NCBI GenBank assembly: GCA_016873115.1
Contig: VGYB01000010.1
Span: 1 to 53,837 of the forward strand
DNA: 53,837 nt
Direction of reading: 5' to 3'
Source: Planctomycetota bacterium
GTDB taxonomy: Bacteria; Planctomycetota; Phycisphaerae; Phycisphaerales; SM1A02
Shown here: positions 1 through 9,200 of the stretch, piece after piece
Layout of the letters: every line of letters begins with the position of its first letter
How positions within the stretch are numbered: position 1 is the first letter of the stretch
Notes under the pieces: model-generated
The model's database searches: none
Told to the model about the DNA's origin: nothing
What the model saw: only the letters and a program-made list of their open reading frames with translations
Translations under genes and position numbers: made by a program

Positions 1-7
1 GTGGGGC

Positions 8-13
8 TATTCT
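8..13 (+). promoter_or_regulatory. Candidate -10 box upstream of the MocA-type oxidoreductase
   Basis: TATTCT lies about 38 nt before the ATG at 52. It would give a leader of roughly 30 nt carrying the AAGGAG Shine-Dalgarno. The -35 region lies outside the window, so this rests on the -10 match alone. Confidence 0.3.
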
Positions 14-51
14 AGGACCGCTCCACCTGACGGAGCGTGCAAGGAGCGACC

Positions 52-1128
52 ATGGCCTTCGGCATCGGCATCATCGGCTGCGGCGAGATCGGCGGCGTGC
101 ATGTTCAGGCGGCGACCCGTGCGGGCCTTCCCATCGTGGCGGTCTGGGACATCCGGCCTGAACGAGCCGGGAAGTTCGCGCAGGCCAATGGCGGCCGTGC
201 ATGCGCGAGCATCGATGAACTGCTCGCCATCAAGGAGGTCAAGGCCGTGGCGGTCTGCGTACCCAATGACCAGCATCACCCGTGCGCGCTGAAGGCACTC
301 GCCGCCGGGAAGCATGTGCTGCTCGAGAAGCCCATGGCGATGAATGTCGCGCAATGCGACGAGATCGCCGCTGCCGCTGCACGCGCAGGGACCACCCTCC
401 AGATCGGCTTCGTCTGCCGCGGCAGTCCGGCAGCGCGGTGCGTCAAGGCATCCATCGATGCCGGCAGGTTCGGTTCGATCCAGCACATCAAGTGCGCGCT
501 CTACCGCCGCCGCGGCATCCCCGGGCTTGGGGGGTGGTTCACGACCAAGGCCCGATCGGGAGGCGGTCCGCTGATCGACCTTGGCGTGCACATGCTCGAT
601 CTGTCGCTCTGGCTTGCAGGTTCGCCGCGTCCGATCCGCGCCAGCGGCGCGACCAGCAGCGGCCTGGGTGCGGCGATGCGGGGCTACACCTACACCTGGA
701 TGTGGGCGGGCCCGCCGAAGTATGACGGCGTATGCGATGTCGAGGACAGCGCGACGGCCCTCGTGCGGTGCGATGGCGGCCTGACCATCGAGCTGAATGT
801 GACCTGGGCGGCCAACATTCCCGACGGTCACCTGAAGGACGGTCTCTGCGTGATCGGCTCCAAGGCTGGTGCTGCGTTCCAGGTCTTCGGCAAGGAAGTT
901 TCGATCGCCACCGAGGAAGAGGGCCACCTCGTCGACCTCAAGCCCCACTTCGCGGCCGAGGATCCTGAGCGCCAGATGTGGGACGAGCAGTACCGACAGT
1001 TCATCGATGCCGTGGAAGGTCGCGCCAAGCCGCATGCCGATGCAGCAGCGGGGCGCCGCGTGCAGGCGCTGGTCGAGGCGATCTATCGCAGTGCGGACGA
1101 GTCGCGCGAGGTCGAGGTCGCAGGCTGA
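52..1128 (+). CDS. Gfo/Idh/MocA family NAD(P)-dependent oxidoreductase
   Basis: Predicted cytoplasmic dehydrogenase acting on a sugar, inositol or similar polyol. The N-terminus shows the Rossmann signature GIIGCGEIGG. It is followed by the family hallmark LLEKPMAMN, where EKP holds the conserved lysine, and by a C-terminal alpha/beta substrate domain containing a GGPLIDLGVHMLDL segment with the typical catalytic-region Asp/His. At about 358 residues the length is normal. I chose ATG 52 because AAGGAG sits 6-7 nt upstream; an in-frame GTG at 37 would place the Shine-Dalgarno inside the gene. It stands alone, convergent with the TlpA-like gene. The family is broad and no partner enzyme is nearby, so the substrate cannot be assigned. 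Confidence 0.93.
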   Translation: MAFGIGIIGCGEIGGVHVQAATRAGLPIVAVWDIRPERAGKFAQANGGRACASIDELLAIKEVKAVAVCVPNDQHHPCALKALAAGKHVLLEKPMAMNVAQCDEIAAAAARAGTTLQIGFVCRGSPAARCVKASIDAGRFGSIQHIKCALYRRRGIPGLGGWFTTKARSGGGPLIDLGVHMLDLSLWLAGSPRPIRASGATSSGLGAAMRGYTYTWMWAGPPKYDGVCDVEDSATALVRCDGGLTIELNVTWAANIPDGHLKDGLCVIGSKAGAAFQVFGKEVSIATEEEGHLVDLKPHFAAEDPERQMWDEQYRQFIDAVEGRAKPHADAAAGRRVQALVEAIYRSADESREVEVAG

Positions 1129-1213
1129 GGACGCGGGCGTCGGGGCCCATCTGCGCCGGTTGGCGCGCCGCGCTCACAAGCAAGCGCGCTGCCGCACGCA
1201 ACCAAGCAGCGAC

Positions 1214-1238
1214 GAAGCCCGGCGCGAGGCCGGGCTTC
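1214..1238. terminator. Hairpin between convergent genes, likely bidirectional terminator
   Basis: A perfect 10-bp stem (GAAGCCCGGC / GCCGGGCTTC) with a 5-nt loop lies between the stops of the oxidoreductase (+) and the TlpA-like gene (-). There is no long T tract on either side, so termination efficiency is uncertain, but the position between convergent stops fits a shared terminator. Confidence 0.55.
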
Positions 1239-1273
1239 GAGGTGTCTTCATCGCACGGGAGCGTGAGCGCCGC

Positions 1274-2398
1274 TCACTTGCCCTTCTTGTAGGTCTCGAG
1301 CGTGTCCTGCATTTCCTTCGCCATCGGCGTGTCCTTGGAGAGGCTGACGGCCTTCTCCTGGAGCTCGATCGCCTTGGCGTTCTCGCCGCGTTCCCAGTGC
1401 ACGCGGGCGAGCGTGTCAAGGATCGCGCCGTCGGCTCCCTTCGCGGCCTCGTTGGCGGCGGTCGCAGCCTTGAGGCAGAAGTCGAGGTTGCGCTTCATGA
1501 CCGAGTCGTCCTGCACGGCGAACCAGGCAATCTCGTTGAGCAACGGCCCATCACCCGTGCCGTCGGCAACGAGCTGTGCACCAAGCTCATAGCCGGGCTC
1601 TGGCATGTTGGCCGCGCCGATCAGCGTCTGGAACTTCATCATCCGGAACTGCATCTGGGCCGGCGTGCCCTTGGTCGACTCGATCAGCCCGTCGATGGTC
1701 TTCGACCAGCCCGACCAGTCGCCTGACTCCTTCGCCGCGACGCGCGCCTTCAGCAGGTCGCGTGCGGCCTTCTGGACGGCCATGCGGGACTCGTTCTCCC
1801 TGGCTTCCGCGTCCTCGAGTTTCTTGGCCTCGTCGAGGTTCCACGCTCCGGCGACGACCTTCTCGAGCACCGGGTCCATCTGCATCGGGTGGCCCATCCA
1901 CGCCACCTTGCCCTTCTGATCCACGATGAAGGCGCTTGGGATCCCATTGCGAGCGGCGGCAGCCATCCAGGCCTTGTCGGACTTCTTCTCGGGACCGTCG
2001 TAGGCCACCGTGTAGGCCATCTTCTCGCCCTGTTGCTCGACCTTCGCCTTGACCTTGGCGAGTGTCCCGTCGTCGTAGGGGCGCTCCCAGATGTTGACGC
2101 CGATGATGGTCACCCTGTCGCCGTACTGCTTCTGAAGCTCGGAGAGGTGCGGGAAGGCGCGGATGCAGGGGCCGCACCAGGTCGACCAGAACTCGACCAC
2201 ATAGACCTGCCCGTCCTTGAAGCCGTCGATCGCATCGCCCTTGATGAACTCCTGGACCGACAGCGGCGGTGCGTCCATGCCGGTCACCAGGCGCTCGGGC
2301 TTGGCGTCGGCCGCAACGGGCTTGGCGGCATCCTGTGCGAACATCATGGGTCCGGCAGGCAGGGAGAGGATGATCGAGGCAAGCAGGGTGGTCAGCAT
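1274..2398 (-). CDS. Exported TlpA/ResA-like thioredoxin-fold protein
   Basis: Predicted extracytoplasmic thiol-disulfide oxidoreductase. Residues 1-22 form a signal peptide. The AhpC/TSA-type thioredoxin domain follows, with the redox motif WCGPC at residues 74-78 preceded by VVEFWST. Residues from about 205 to 374 form an Ala/Lys/Glu-rich helical region resembling TPR-like repeats (for example ERGENAKAIELQEKAVSL), which makes the protein roughly twice the size of a simple TlpA. A Shine-Dalgarno AAGGAG lies about 8 nt before the ATG, and a TAGGCT box lies about 25 nt upstream. The gene is divergent from folD. The substrate could be apocytochrome c or another exported thiol protein; no cytochrome gene is adjacent to decide this. 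Confidence 0.9.
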   Translation of the reverse strand: MLTTLLASIILSLPAGPMMFAQDAAKPVAADAKPERLVTGMDAPPLSVQEFIKGDAIDGFKDGQVYVVEFWSTWCGPCIRAFPHLSELQKQYGDRVTIIGVNIWERPYDDGTLAKVKAKVEQQGEKMAYTVAYDGPEKKSDKAWMAAAARNGIPSAFIVDQKGKVAWMGHPMQMDPVLEKVVAGAWNLDEAKKLEDAEARENESRMAVQKAARDLLKARVAAKESGDWSGWSKTIDGLIESTKGTPAQMQFRMMKFQTLIGAANMPEPGYELGAQLVADGTGDGPLLNEIAWFAVQDDSVMKRNLDFCLKAATAANEAAKGADGAILDTLARVHWERGENAKAIELQEKAVSLSKDTPMAKEMQDTLETYKKGK

Positions 2399-2466
2399 GA
2401 GGTGGCTCCTTCGGGAGTCGGAAGCCTAGCACACCGGACGCGCCGGACCATGCCCCCCAAGGTCGT

Positions 2467-2472
2467 TAGATT
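2467..2472 (+). promoter_or_regulatory. Candidate -10 box for a leaderless folD-like transcript
   Basis: TAGATT ends 9 nt before ATG 2482 and there is no Shine-Dalgarno in between. This is one of a recurrent TANNNT-to-start arrangement in this window. Confidence 0.45.
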
Positions 2473-2481
2473 CCCCACGAC

Positions 2482-3324
2482 ATGACTGCGCGCCCCATCG
2501 ATGGCAAGGATCTGTCGGCCCGAGTGAAGGCAGACCTGCGCGATCGCATCCAGCGCGCTGGGCGCCCGGTCCGGCTTGACGCGGTCCTGGCGAGCCCCGA
2601 CAGGGGAGCCGCCTTGTACGCCCACAATCAGGCCAAGACCTGTGCCGAGGTCGGCATCGAGTACCACCTCCACGAACTCTCCGCCGAGGCGAGTTACGAG
2701 GATGTGGCGGGGCGTGTGCTGCTCATGAACACCGATGAGTCGGTGCGTGCCATCATGGTGCACATGCCTCTGCCGCCGGCGATCGATGCCGAGCGCGTGC
2801 AATCGCTCATCGCACCCGAGAAGGATGTCGAGGGCGTGAACCCAGCCAACATCGGCAATGTGGTCTACGGCCGTCGGAGCTTGGTGCCGTGCACGGCGCT
2901 GGCCACGCTCGAGATGATCGAGCACACCGGCATCGATCTTCGCGGTGCCCGTGCCGTGATCGTGGGTGCGAGCAACATCGTGGGCAAGCCGATCGCCGTG
3001 CTCCTCATGCGCGCAGAAGCCACGGTGGTGAGCGCGAACAAGTTCACGCAGGGGCTTCCGGCGCTGTGCCGTGAGGCGGATGTCGTGGTTGCGGCGGCAG
3101 GAGTCCCGGGCCTCGTGAAGCCTGAGTGGATCAAGCCGGGCGCAGTCGTGGTCGATGTGGGCATCAATCGGATCAAGGGCGCGGATGGTCGCACCACGAC
3201 CGTGGGCGATGTGGACGCGGCGGTTGCCGGCGTGGCGGGCTGGCTGAGCCCTGTGCCAGGCGGTGTCGGGCCGATGACGGTCGCGATGCTCCTGCGCAAC
3301 GTGGTCGATACGGCGCTTCGCTGA
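2482..3324 (+). CDS. folD: FolD-family methylenetetrahydrofolate dehydrogenase/cyclohydrolase with altered active site
   Basis: FolD normally interconverts 5,10-methylene-, methenyl- and 10-formyl-tetrahydrofolate in the cytoplasm. Family signatures are clear: GASNIVGKP at the NADP site, and PGGVGPMTVAMLL near the C-terminus; 280 residues is the usual length. The catalytic pocket is unusual. Aligned by eye to E. coli FolD, Tyr50 is kept (Y46). The catalytic Lys54 is Gln50 (in YAHNQAK), Gln98 is His94 (VHMPLP), and Asp121 is Glu117 (KDVEG). From established work on the human homologue, these three residues are central to cyclohydrolase chemistry. It may therefore be a dehydrogenase-only form or act on another pterin such as tetrahydromethanopterin. 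The family call is firm; the bifunctional activity is doubtful. Confidence 0.85.
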   Translation: MTARPIDGKDLSARVKADLRDRIQRAGRPVRLDAVLASPDRGAALYAHNQAKTCAEVGIEYHLHELSAEASYEDVAGRVLLMNTDESVRAIMVHMPLPPAIDAERVQSLIAPEKDVEGVNPANIGNVVYGRRSLVPCTALATLEMIEHTGIDLRGARAVIVGASNIVGKPIAVLLMRAEATVVSANKFTQGLPALCREADVVVAAAGVPGLVKPEWIKPGAVVVDVGINRIKGADGRTTTVGDVDAAVAGVAGWLSPVPGGVGPMTVAMLLRNVVDTALR

Positions 3325-3378
3325 TCCGCATGATGCAGGGCAACCATCGGGCCGCGGCGCAACGGTCACGGCAGCGAA

Positions 3379-4341
3379 TCAGGCCAGGATGCAGGCGATC
3401 TCGCGATAGCGCTCCAGCGTCAGCTCGACGACCGAATCCGGCAGGCGGGGCCCGGGGGATTCCTTGTTCCAGCGTCCCGCAGCCACCTCGTCGAGCAGCC
3501 AGTTGCGCAGCACCTGCTTGTCGAAACTGGGCTGATCGCGTCCTGCCTCGTAGCGATCGGCTGGCCAGTAGCGGCTCGAGTCCGGGGTCAGGACTTCATC
3601 GACGATCAGCAAGTCGTCGGTCGGCTCGCCGCGCTCATCGAGCGCCAGTCCGAACTCGAACTTCGTGTCGGCCAGGATCACGCCGCGTGCACGCGCATGG
3701 TCTGCCGCTCGGGAGTAGAGCTCGATCGTGATGCGTTCGAGCCGCTTGGCCAGGGCGCGGCCGCCGAAGCGCGACCAGGTCGGGTCGCGCTCGAGGGCAT
3801 CCTGCGCCTGGGCGGGAGAGATGTTCTCGTCGTGGCCCGCTTCGGCCTTGGTTGCGGGCGTGAAGATGGGCTCGGGCAACCGTTCGCACTGACGCAGCCC
3901 CTTGGGAAGCGTGATGCCGCATGCAGTGCCGTGTCGCTGGTATTCGGCCCAGCCACTGCCGGCCAGATATCCACGGGCCACGCACTCGACCGGGATGACG
4001 CGGGCAGCGCGGCACTGCATCACGCGGCCCGTCAGGGAACTCGTGAGAGCCCGATCATGGAGGCACTCGGCAGGCACATCGGTCGAGAGCACATGGTCAG
4101 CCACCAACCGCTGCCCGCGCAGCCACTGGAACCAGCCAAGGCTGACCTGCGTCAGCAGGCGGCCCTTCCCGGGCATGGCGGTGGGCATGACGACATCGAA
4201 GGCACTGACCCGATCGGTCGCCACGACCAGCAGCGCGGGGGGCATGCGGCCCGGGAGCGCATACACATCCCGGACCTTGCCTTGACGGCGCCCGGGCAGC
4301 GGCAGGTCGGTCGAGAACAGGGCGTCGGCGGCCAGCATCAT
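3379..4341 (-). CDS. purC: Phosphoribosylaminoimidazole-succinocarboxamide synthase (SAICAR synthetase)
   Basis: Catalyses ATP-dependent condensation of CAIR with aspartate in de novo purine synthesis. The N-terminus carries the signature GRRQGKVRDVY (about residues 17-27) and the following ATDRVSAFDVV segment. The central VIPVECVARGYLAGSGW motif and the later DTKFEFGLA segment are also typical. At 320 residues it resembles the longer yeast Ade1-type enzyme rather than the roughly 240-residue E. coli form. There are two adjacent ATG codons (4341 and 4338). The first is chosen because a TACACT box ends 7 nt before it and no Shine-Dalgarno is present. It is convergent with the folD-like gene and divergent from the GH10-like gene; no other pur gene is present. 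Confidence 0.95.
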   Translation of the reverse strand: MMLAADALFSTDLPLPGRRQGKVRDVYALPGRMPPALLVVATDRVSAFDVVMPTAMPGKGRLLTQVSLGWFQWLRGQRLVADHVLSTDVPAECLHDRALTSSLTGRVMQCRAARVIPVECVARGYLAGSGWAEYQRHGTACGITLPKGLRQCERLPEPIFTPATKAEAGHDENISPAQAQDALERDPTWSRFGGRALAKRLERITIELYSRAADHARARGVILADTKFEFGLALDERGEPTDDLLIVDEVLTPDSSRYWPADRYEAGRDQPSFDKQVLRNWLLDEVAAGRWNKESPGPRLPDSVVELTLERYREIACILA

Positions 4342-4348
4342 CGAATTG

Positions 4349-4354
4349 AGTGTA
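4349..4354 (-). promoter_or_regulatory. Candidate -10 box for leaderless purC
   Basis: On the minus strand TACACT ends 7 nt before ATG 4341. The divergent GH10-like gene has an identical box 42 nt away at 4397-4402. Confidence 0.45.
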
Positions 4355-4396
4355 GTGCCGTTCTTCGGTCAGTCGTTGCGTGGCGCAGTGCACCGA

Positions 4397-4402
4397 TACA
4401 CT
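4397..4402 (+). promoter_or_regulatory. Candidate -10 box for the leaderless GH10-like gene
   Basis: TACACT ends 10 nt before ATG 4413 with no Shine-Dalgarno between. It supports 4413 as the start rather than the in-frame upstream ATG at 4380, which lies before the box. Confidence 0.45.
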
Positions 4403-4412
4403 CACTCTCCCG

Positions 4413-5894
4413 ATGCTTCGGTTCACCGTCGATCCCGCGACCAGCGCCACGGCCGTGCAGCCCACGCTGTCACAGGCCTACACGCTTGGGCAGGATGAGA
4501 CGCCGCTCCCGGCAGCAGTATCCATGACCGATGGCGAGTTGCGTTGCCAAGTCGAGCACGCCCGATCCGCAGGGGTCTGCCTGGGATTCGATTCGGGTGC
4601 GGGTACGACCATGGTCGCGACATGTCTCTTGCAGTTGCGCGACCAGCCCTATCGACTGGTCCTTGAACTGGCCCGCAATCAGATCCGGCTCTGCCTGGCC
4701 AAGTGCGATGATTGGCTCTTCGCCGACCACCCGCTTGCGCAGCCTGCCCTGAAGCGGCTCGACCAGGCGCGAGAGCTCTTCACCGAGGCCATGGTCGAGC
4801 GTGACTTCATGCGTGCCGAGCACGCCAGCCGCGAGGCGCTCCGCAGGGCCATCGAGGCTGGCGAACTGCTGGCGTACGCACACGCCAACGCAGCACTGTG
4901 CATGCGGTACGCCTCGAGGGGCGCGTCCAGATCCTCGGTCGGGGTCCGGGTGGATCTCGACTTGGATCCGTTGCGGCTCGCGCCGGTCCTGGCCGACATT
5001 GATCTGCTCATGATCCCCACGCCCTGGCGCGCCTTGGAGCCGCAGCCGGGCTCGTACGAGCTCGCCAACCTCGACCGTTGGATCCACTATGCCGCCAAGG
5101 CTGGCAAGCGCATCGTGCTCGGCCCGCTGCTCGACCTCTCGGACGGCGTGCTGCCGATCTGGATGATTCCCAAGCGACACGACGAGGTCGCGCTGCGGGA
5201 TCGGCACGCGCAGTTCTGCTCAACCATCATCCACCGATACGGTGCAGCGGTCGGCATGTGGATCACGGCGGTCGGGCTCAACGAGTGCCGTTTCGTGCCG
5301 TTGCGACCCGAAAGCATGGTCGACCTGACCCGTCGGGTGGCGGTCGCCATTCGTCACTCCCTGCCCAAGGCCCGGCTCATGGTCGAGCTCGCACACCCGT
5401 GGGGCGAGGATGTCGCGTTGTCACCGAAGGCCATCCCGCCGCTGCGCTGGGTGCAGATGCTCATCGATGAGGGTGTGCGGTTCGATGCAGTCGGGGTGCG
5501 CGTGCTGCAGGGAGTCCAGGAACGAGGCGGCATGGTGCGGGATCTCCTGCAGATCAGTGCCATGCTCGAGCGCCTGGTGCACCTCAAGGTGCCCATCATG
5601 CTGACGGCTGTCGGGCTGCCGAGTTCTGGCAAGCCGGGCTCCGCCGGTGCGTGGCGTGGGACCCCGAGCCCTGAGCTCCAGGCACGCTGGCTCGCGGCGA
5701 TCGTCACCATCGGGCTCAGCAAGCGCTTCATCGAGACCGTGTGCTGGGGCCAACTGGTCGACAAGGATCCTTCGCAGCCTGCCATGGGGTTGCTCACGGC
5801 TGAAGGCAAGCCGAAGCCGTCGTGGGAGCAATTCTGCTCGATCCGCAAGCGACTCAAGGAGCCACTGGGCATCGGCTCCAGAGCGCTGGCATGA
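4413..5894 (+). CDS. GH10-like TIM-barrel protein, probably catalytically degenerate
   Basis: A 493-residue protein with no signal peptide. The N-terminal ~190 residues resemble no domain I can name, apart from a helical AEHASREALRRAIEAGELL segment. The C-terminal ~300 residues look like a glycoside hydrolase family 10 barrel. A strand-like IDLLMIPTPWRALEP segment comes first, then a KAGKRIVLGPLL segment. An Asn-Glu pair (N290-E291, in GLNECRF) sits where GH10 enzymes carry the acid/base. At the expected nucleophile strand, VPIMLTAVGLP, the Glu of the usual TEL motif is replaced by Ala399. It may therefore bind carbohydrate or have lost hydrolase activity. It overlaps the next gene by 4 nt (ATGA). 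The fold assignment is by pattern only. Confidence 0.55.
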   Translation: MLRFTVDPATSATAVQPTLSQAYTLGQDETPLPAAVSMTDGELRCQVEHARSAGVCLGFDSGAGTTMVATCLLQLRDQPYRLVLELARNQIRLCLAKCDDWLFADHPLAQPALKRLDQARELFTEAMVERDFMRAEHASREALRRAIEAGELLAYAHANAALCMRYASRGASRSSVGVRVDLDLDPLRLAPVLADIDLLMIPTPWRALEPQPGSYELANLDRWIHYAAKAGKRIVLGPLLDLSDGVLPIWMIPKRHDEVALRDRHAQFCSTIIHRYGAAVGMWITAVGLNECRFVPLRPESMVDLTRRVAVAIRHSLPKARLMVELAHPWGEDVALSPKAIPPLRWVQMLIDEGVRFDAVGVRVLQGVQERGGMVRDLLQISAMLERLVHLKVPIMLTAVGLPSSGKPGSAGAWRGTPSPELQARWLAAIVTIGLSKRFIETVCWGQLVDKDPSQPAMGLLTAEGKPKPSWEQFCSIRKRLKEPLGIGSRALA

Positions 5895-6214
5895 TCCACT
5901 CCTGCGTCGATCGCCGCCCGGGGCGCACGGTGGCGCTGCTGCTCGCGGCGCTGGCGTGCGTGGTCATGCTGCGACTGGGCGTCTCGCAGGGGGCGTCGAT
6001 CCCCATCGGCTGGCTCGTCGACCCATCCACCGCATCGCGAGCGGAACTCGCGATGCTGCCAGGCGTGGGGCCGTCGCTTGCGCGCGCGATCATCCTCGAC
6101 CGCATCGCTCGAGGTCCGTTCCGATCGATCGACGACCTCTCTCGCGTCAGGGGCATCGGCCCCGCACGACTGGCGGCACTGCGCCCTTGGCTGCGGGTCG
6201 AGGGCACCCCGTGA
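5891..6214 (+). CDS. ComEA-like helix-hairpin-helix protein, membrane-anchored
   Basis: A 107-residue protein. The N-terminal hydrophobic helix (about residues 13-30) is a membrane anchor or signal sequence. It is followed by two helix-hairpin-helix motifs, ELAMLPGVGPSLARAI and DLSRVRGIGPARLAAL, which bind DNA backbone non-specifically. This matches the HhH domain of ComEA competence proteins. The start ATG overlaps the stop of the upstream gene (ATGA) and its own stop overlaps the mfd start (TGATG), so all three are probably co-translated. Its role could be DNA uptake or a shortened HhH protein of unknown function; no other com gene is visible. Confidence 0.75.
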   Translation: MIHSCVDRRPGRTVALLLAALACVVMLRLGVSQGASIPIGWLVDPSTASRAELAMLPGVGPSLARAIILDRIARGPFRSIDDLSRVRGIGPARLAALRPWLRVEGTP

Positions 6215-9200
6215 TGCCCGCGTGGGCGTCGACCATCCTTGGATCGCCGATCGTCGAGTCCATGGCCGCCACCTTGGGTCGGGGCGGGTCCCTGCATGTC
6301 TTGGGGATGCAGGGATCGAGCCCCTCGGTGCTCGCGTGGGCGGCGCACGAGCGCAGTGGCCGGCCCATGCTCGTGCTCGTGGCGCACATCGATGAGGCTG
6401 ACGAAGTCGCGGCCGAGTGGGAGTCGCTCGGTTCTCGAGCGCATGTGCTGTCCCCCCTCGAACTCGGCGCGCGCGATGCGGCGGCGCTCGCGGAATCGAT
6501 GCTTGCTCGCCTGCAGCTGGTGCAGTCGCTGCGCACGGCCGGGAGCGAGCCGGTCGTGGTCGTGGCTTCGATCGCTGCGGCGATGCAGGCCTTGCCGGCA
6601 CCCGATGCGTTCGATGGCGTGCTCCGGACCGTGCGACCGGGTGAGCGGGTCGGGCAGGCGTCGCTGCTGGCATGGCTCGGTCAGGCCGGGTACGCGCGCG
6701 TTGCCGTCGCCGAGCAGCCGGGCGAGTTCGCCGTGCGCGGTGGCTTGCTCGATGTCTTCGGTTTCGGATGCGCCCTGCCGGTGCGGTTGGATTTCTTCGG
6801 TGACGACCTCGAACGCCTGCACGAGATCGATGTGGCCACGCAGGCCACCGATCGATCGGTCGAGTCGGCCTCGTTCCTTGCGGCGGAGCGTGCCGCGTCA
6901 TCGCTCGCCGCGGGCGTGACGATCGCCTCGATCATGCCGGCTGGGTGGGGCGCGATCCTCGTCGAACTGGGTGAACTCGCCGAGCAGGGTCGGGCGTTCG
7001 CGGATCGCATGGCCGATGGCCGCGGGCTCGTGCCGTTGAGTGACCTCCTTCGTGAAGTCGCCGCGAGGGCCAACGCCACCATCTCGCTCGGGGCCTTCAG
7101 CACGAGTGCCCGTGCAGAGCAGTCCATGGAGTCGCCCGTGGGGGCACTTGGCGTCTTCCCCGATGAGGCGTCGGCAGCCTTCGCCATGCTCGCCGACGAG
7201 GCCCGCCACGGCGAGGCTTGGCTCGTCTCCGACAACGAGGGAGAGCAGCAGCGCGCGCGTGAACTGCTGGCAACGACCGATGGTGGTGAGCGCGTCCATC
7301 TTGCCATCGGTCATCTGCATCGAGGCTTTGCCTTCGGTGATGGTCCCGGTCGTCTGGTGCTGGTGCCACAGTCGGAACTGATGCACCGCTTCGGGGCGCG
7401 TCGGCGCGGTTCCCGGCTGAGCATGCCCACACGAACGCGCGAGGCGTTCCTGCACCTGGAGGCTGGCGACTATGTGGTGCACCGCGATCACGGGATTGCC
7501 CGGTACGAGGGGCTTGCACCGCTCAAGGACGCTCGTCGCGATGGCGGTGATGTGGAGTTCCTCGCGCTGCACTTCGATGGCGGATCGGTGCTGCATGTCC
7601 CGATCAGCAAGGTCGCGCTGGTGCAGAAGTATGTCGGTGCGGGTGCGCGCAAGCCGCCGCTCTCGGCCATCGGCGGCAAGCGTTGGAAGAGCCAGGTCGC
7701 CGATGCCCAGGAGTCGGTCCGGGACCTTGCGGCCCAGATGCTGCGCGTGCAGGCCGTGCGCGACGCCACGCCGGGGATCGCCTTCCCCGCGGACGGTGAC
7801 TGGCAGCGCGAGTTCGAGGCGGAGTTCCCATGGGAAGAGACCGAGGACCAGCTCAGTGCGATCGAGGCCACCAAGCGCGACATGCAGCGCGCGCGGCCCA
7901 TGGATCGTCTGGTCTGCGGCGATGTGGGCTTCGGCAAGACTGAGGTCGCGATCCGCGCCGCCTTCAAGGCGGTCGATGCGGGTCGGCAGGTCGCGGTCCT
8001 TGTCCCGACGACCGTGCTCGGCGAGCAGCATGAGCGGACCTTCCGCGATCGCTTCCGGGCGTATCCATTCCGCATCGAGAGCCTCAGCCGCTTCAAGAGC
8101 GATGCCGAGGCGCGTGCGATCCTCACGGCCGTCGCTTCGGGCGAGGTCGACATCGTCATCGGGACGCACCGGTTGCTGTCGAAGGATGTGTCGTTCCGCG
8201 ACCTTGGCTTGGTCGTTGTCGACGAGGAGCAGCGTTTCGGCGTCGAGCACAAGCAGCGTCTTCTCGAGTTCCGGCTGACGGCGGATGTGCTCACGCTGAG
8301 CGCCACGCCCATCCCGCGCACGCTGCACATGGCCATGCTCGGGTTGCGTGACATCAGCAGCCTCACCACGCCGCCACCGGATCGGCGAGCGATCGTCACC
8401 GAAGTCATGCCGTTCAGCGAGAAGCGGCTTGGCCTGGCGATCACGCGTGAGCTTGCCCGAGGGGGCCAGGTCTTCTGGGTGCACAATCGAATCTACGACA
8501 TGGCGGATGCGCTCGAGCAGGTGCAGCGCATCGCACCGCAGGCTCGCGTGGTGGTGGGTCATGGTCAGATGGCGTCGCACGATCTCGAGGAGGTCATGGT
8601 GACCTTCATGCGCCGGCAGGCCGACATCCTGCTGTCGACCACGATCATCGAGAGCGGCATCGACATCCCGACCGCGAACACGATGATCATCGACGATGCC
8701 GGGAGATTCGGGCTTTCCGAGCTGCACCAACTGCGCGGGCGCGTCGGTCGCTCCCGGCACCGCGCCTACTGCTACCTGCTCCTGCCCAAGGGCCGGCCAC
8801 CCACGCCCGAGGCCATGAAGCGGCTCAATGCGCTTGAGGAGCACAGCATGCTCGGTGCAGGTTTCCGCATCGCCGTGCGCGATCTCGAGATGCGCGGAGC
8901 CGGCAACCTGCTCGGAGCAGAGCAGTCGGGCCACATCACGGCCGTGGGCTACGAGATGTACTGCGAGATGCTGGAGCGCACGGTGGGCGACCTCAAGCAG
9001 GCCCCTCGTGTGGAGGCGCTCGACACCATCATCGAGATCGGGCTGCATGGACACCTTCCGAAGGCGTGGATCCCGAGTGATCGCCGTCGCATGGAGGCCT
9101 ACCGCCGCATCAGTGGCGCGCGCACGATGGCGGGGCTCGAGGCGGTCGGTCAGGACCTGGCTGGTGCCTACGGCGAGGCACCCCCGGTGGCGGCCACATG

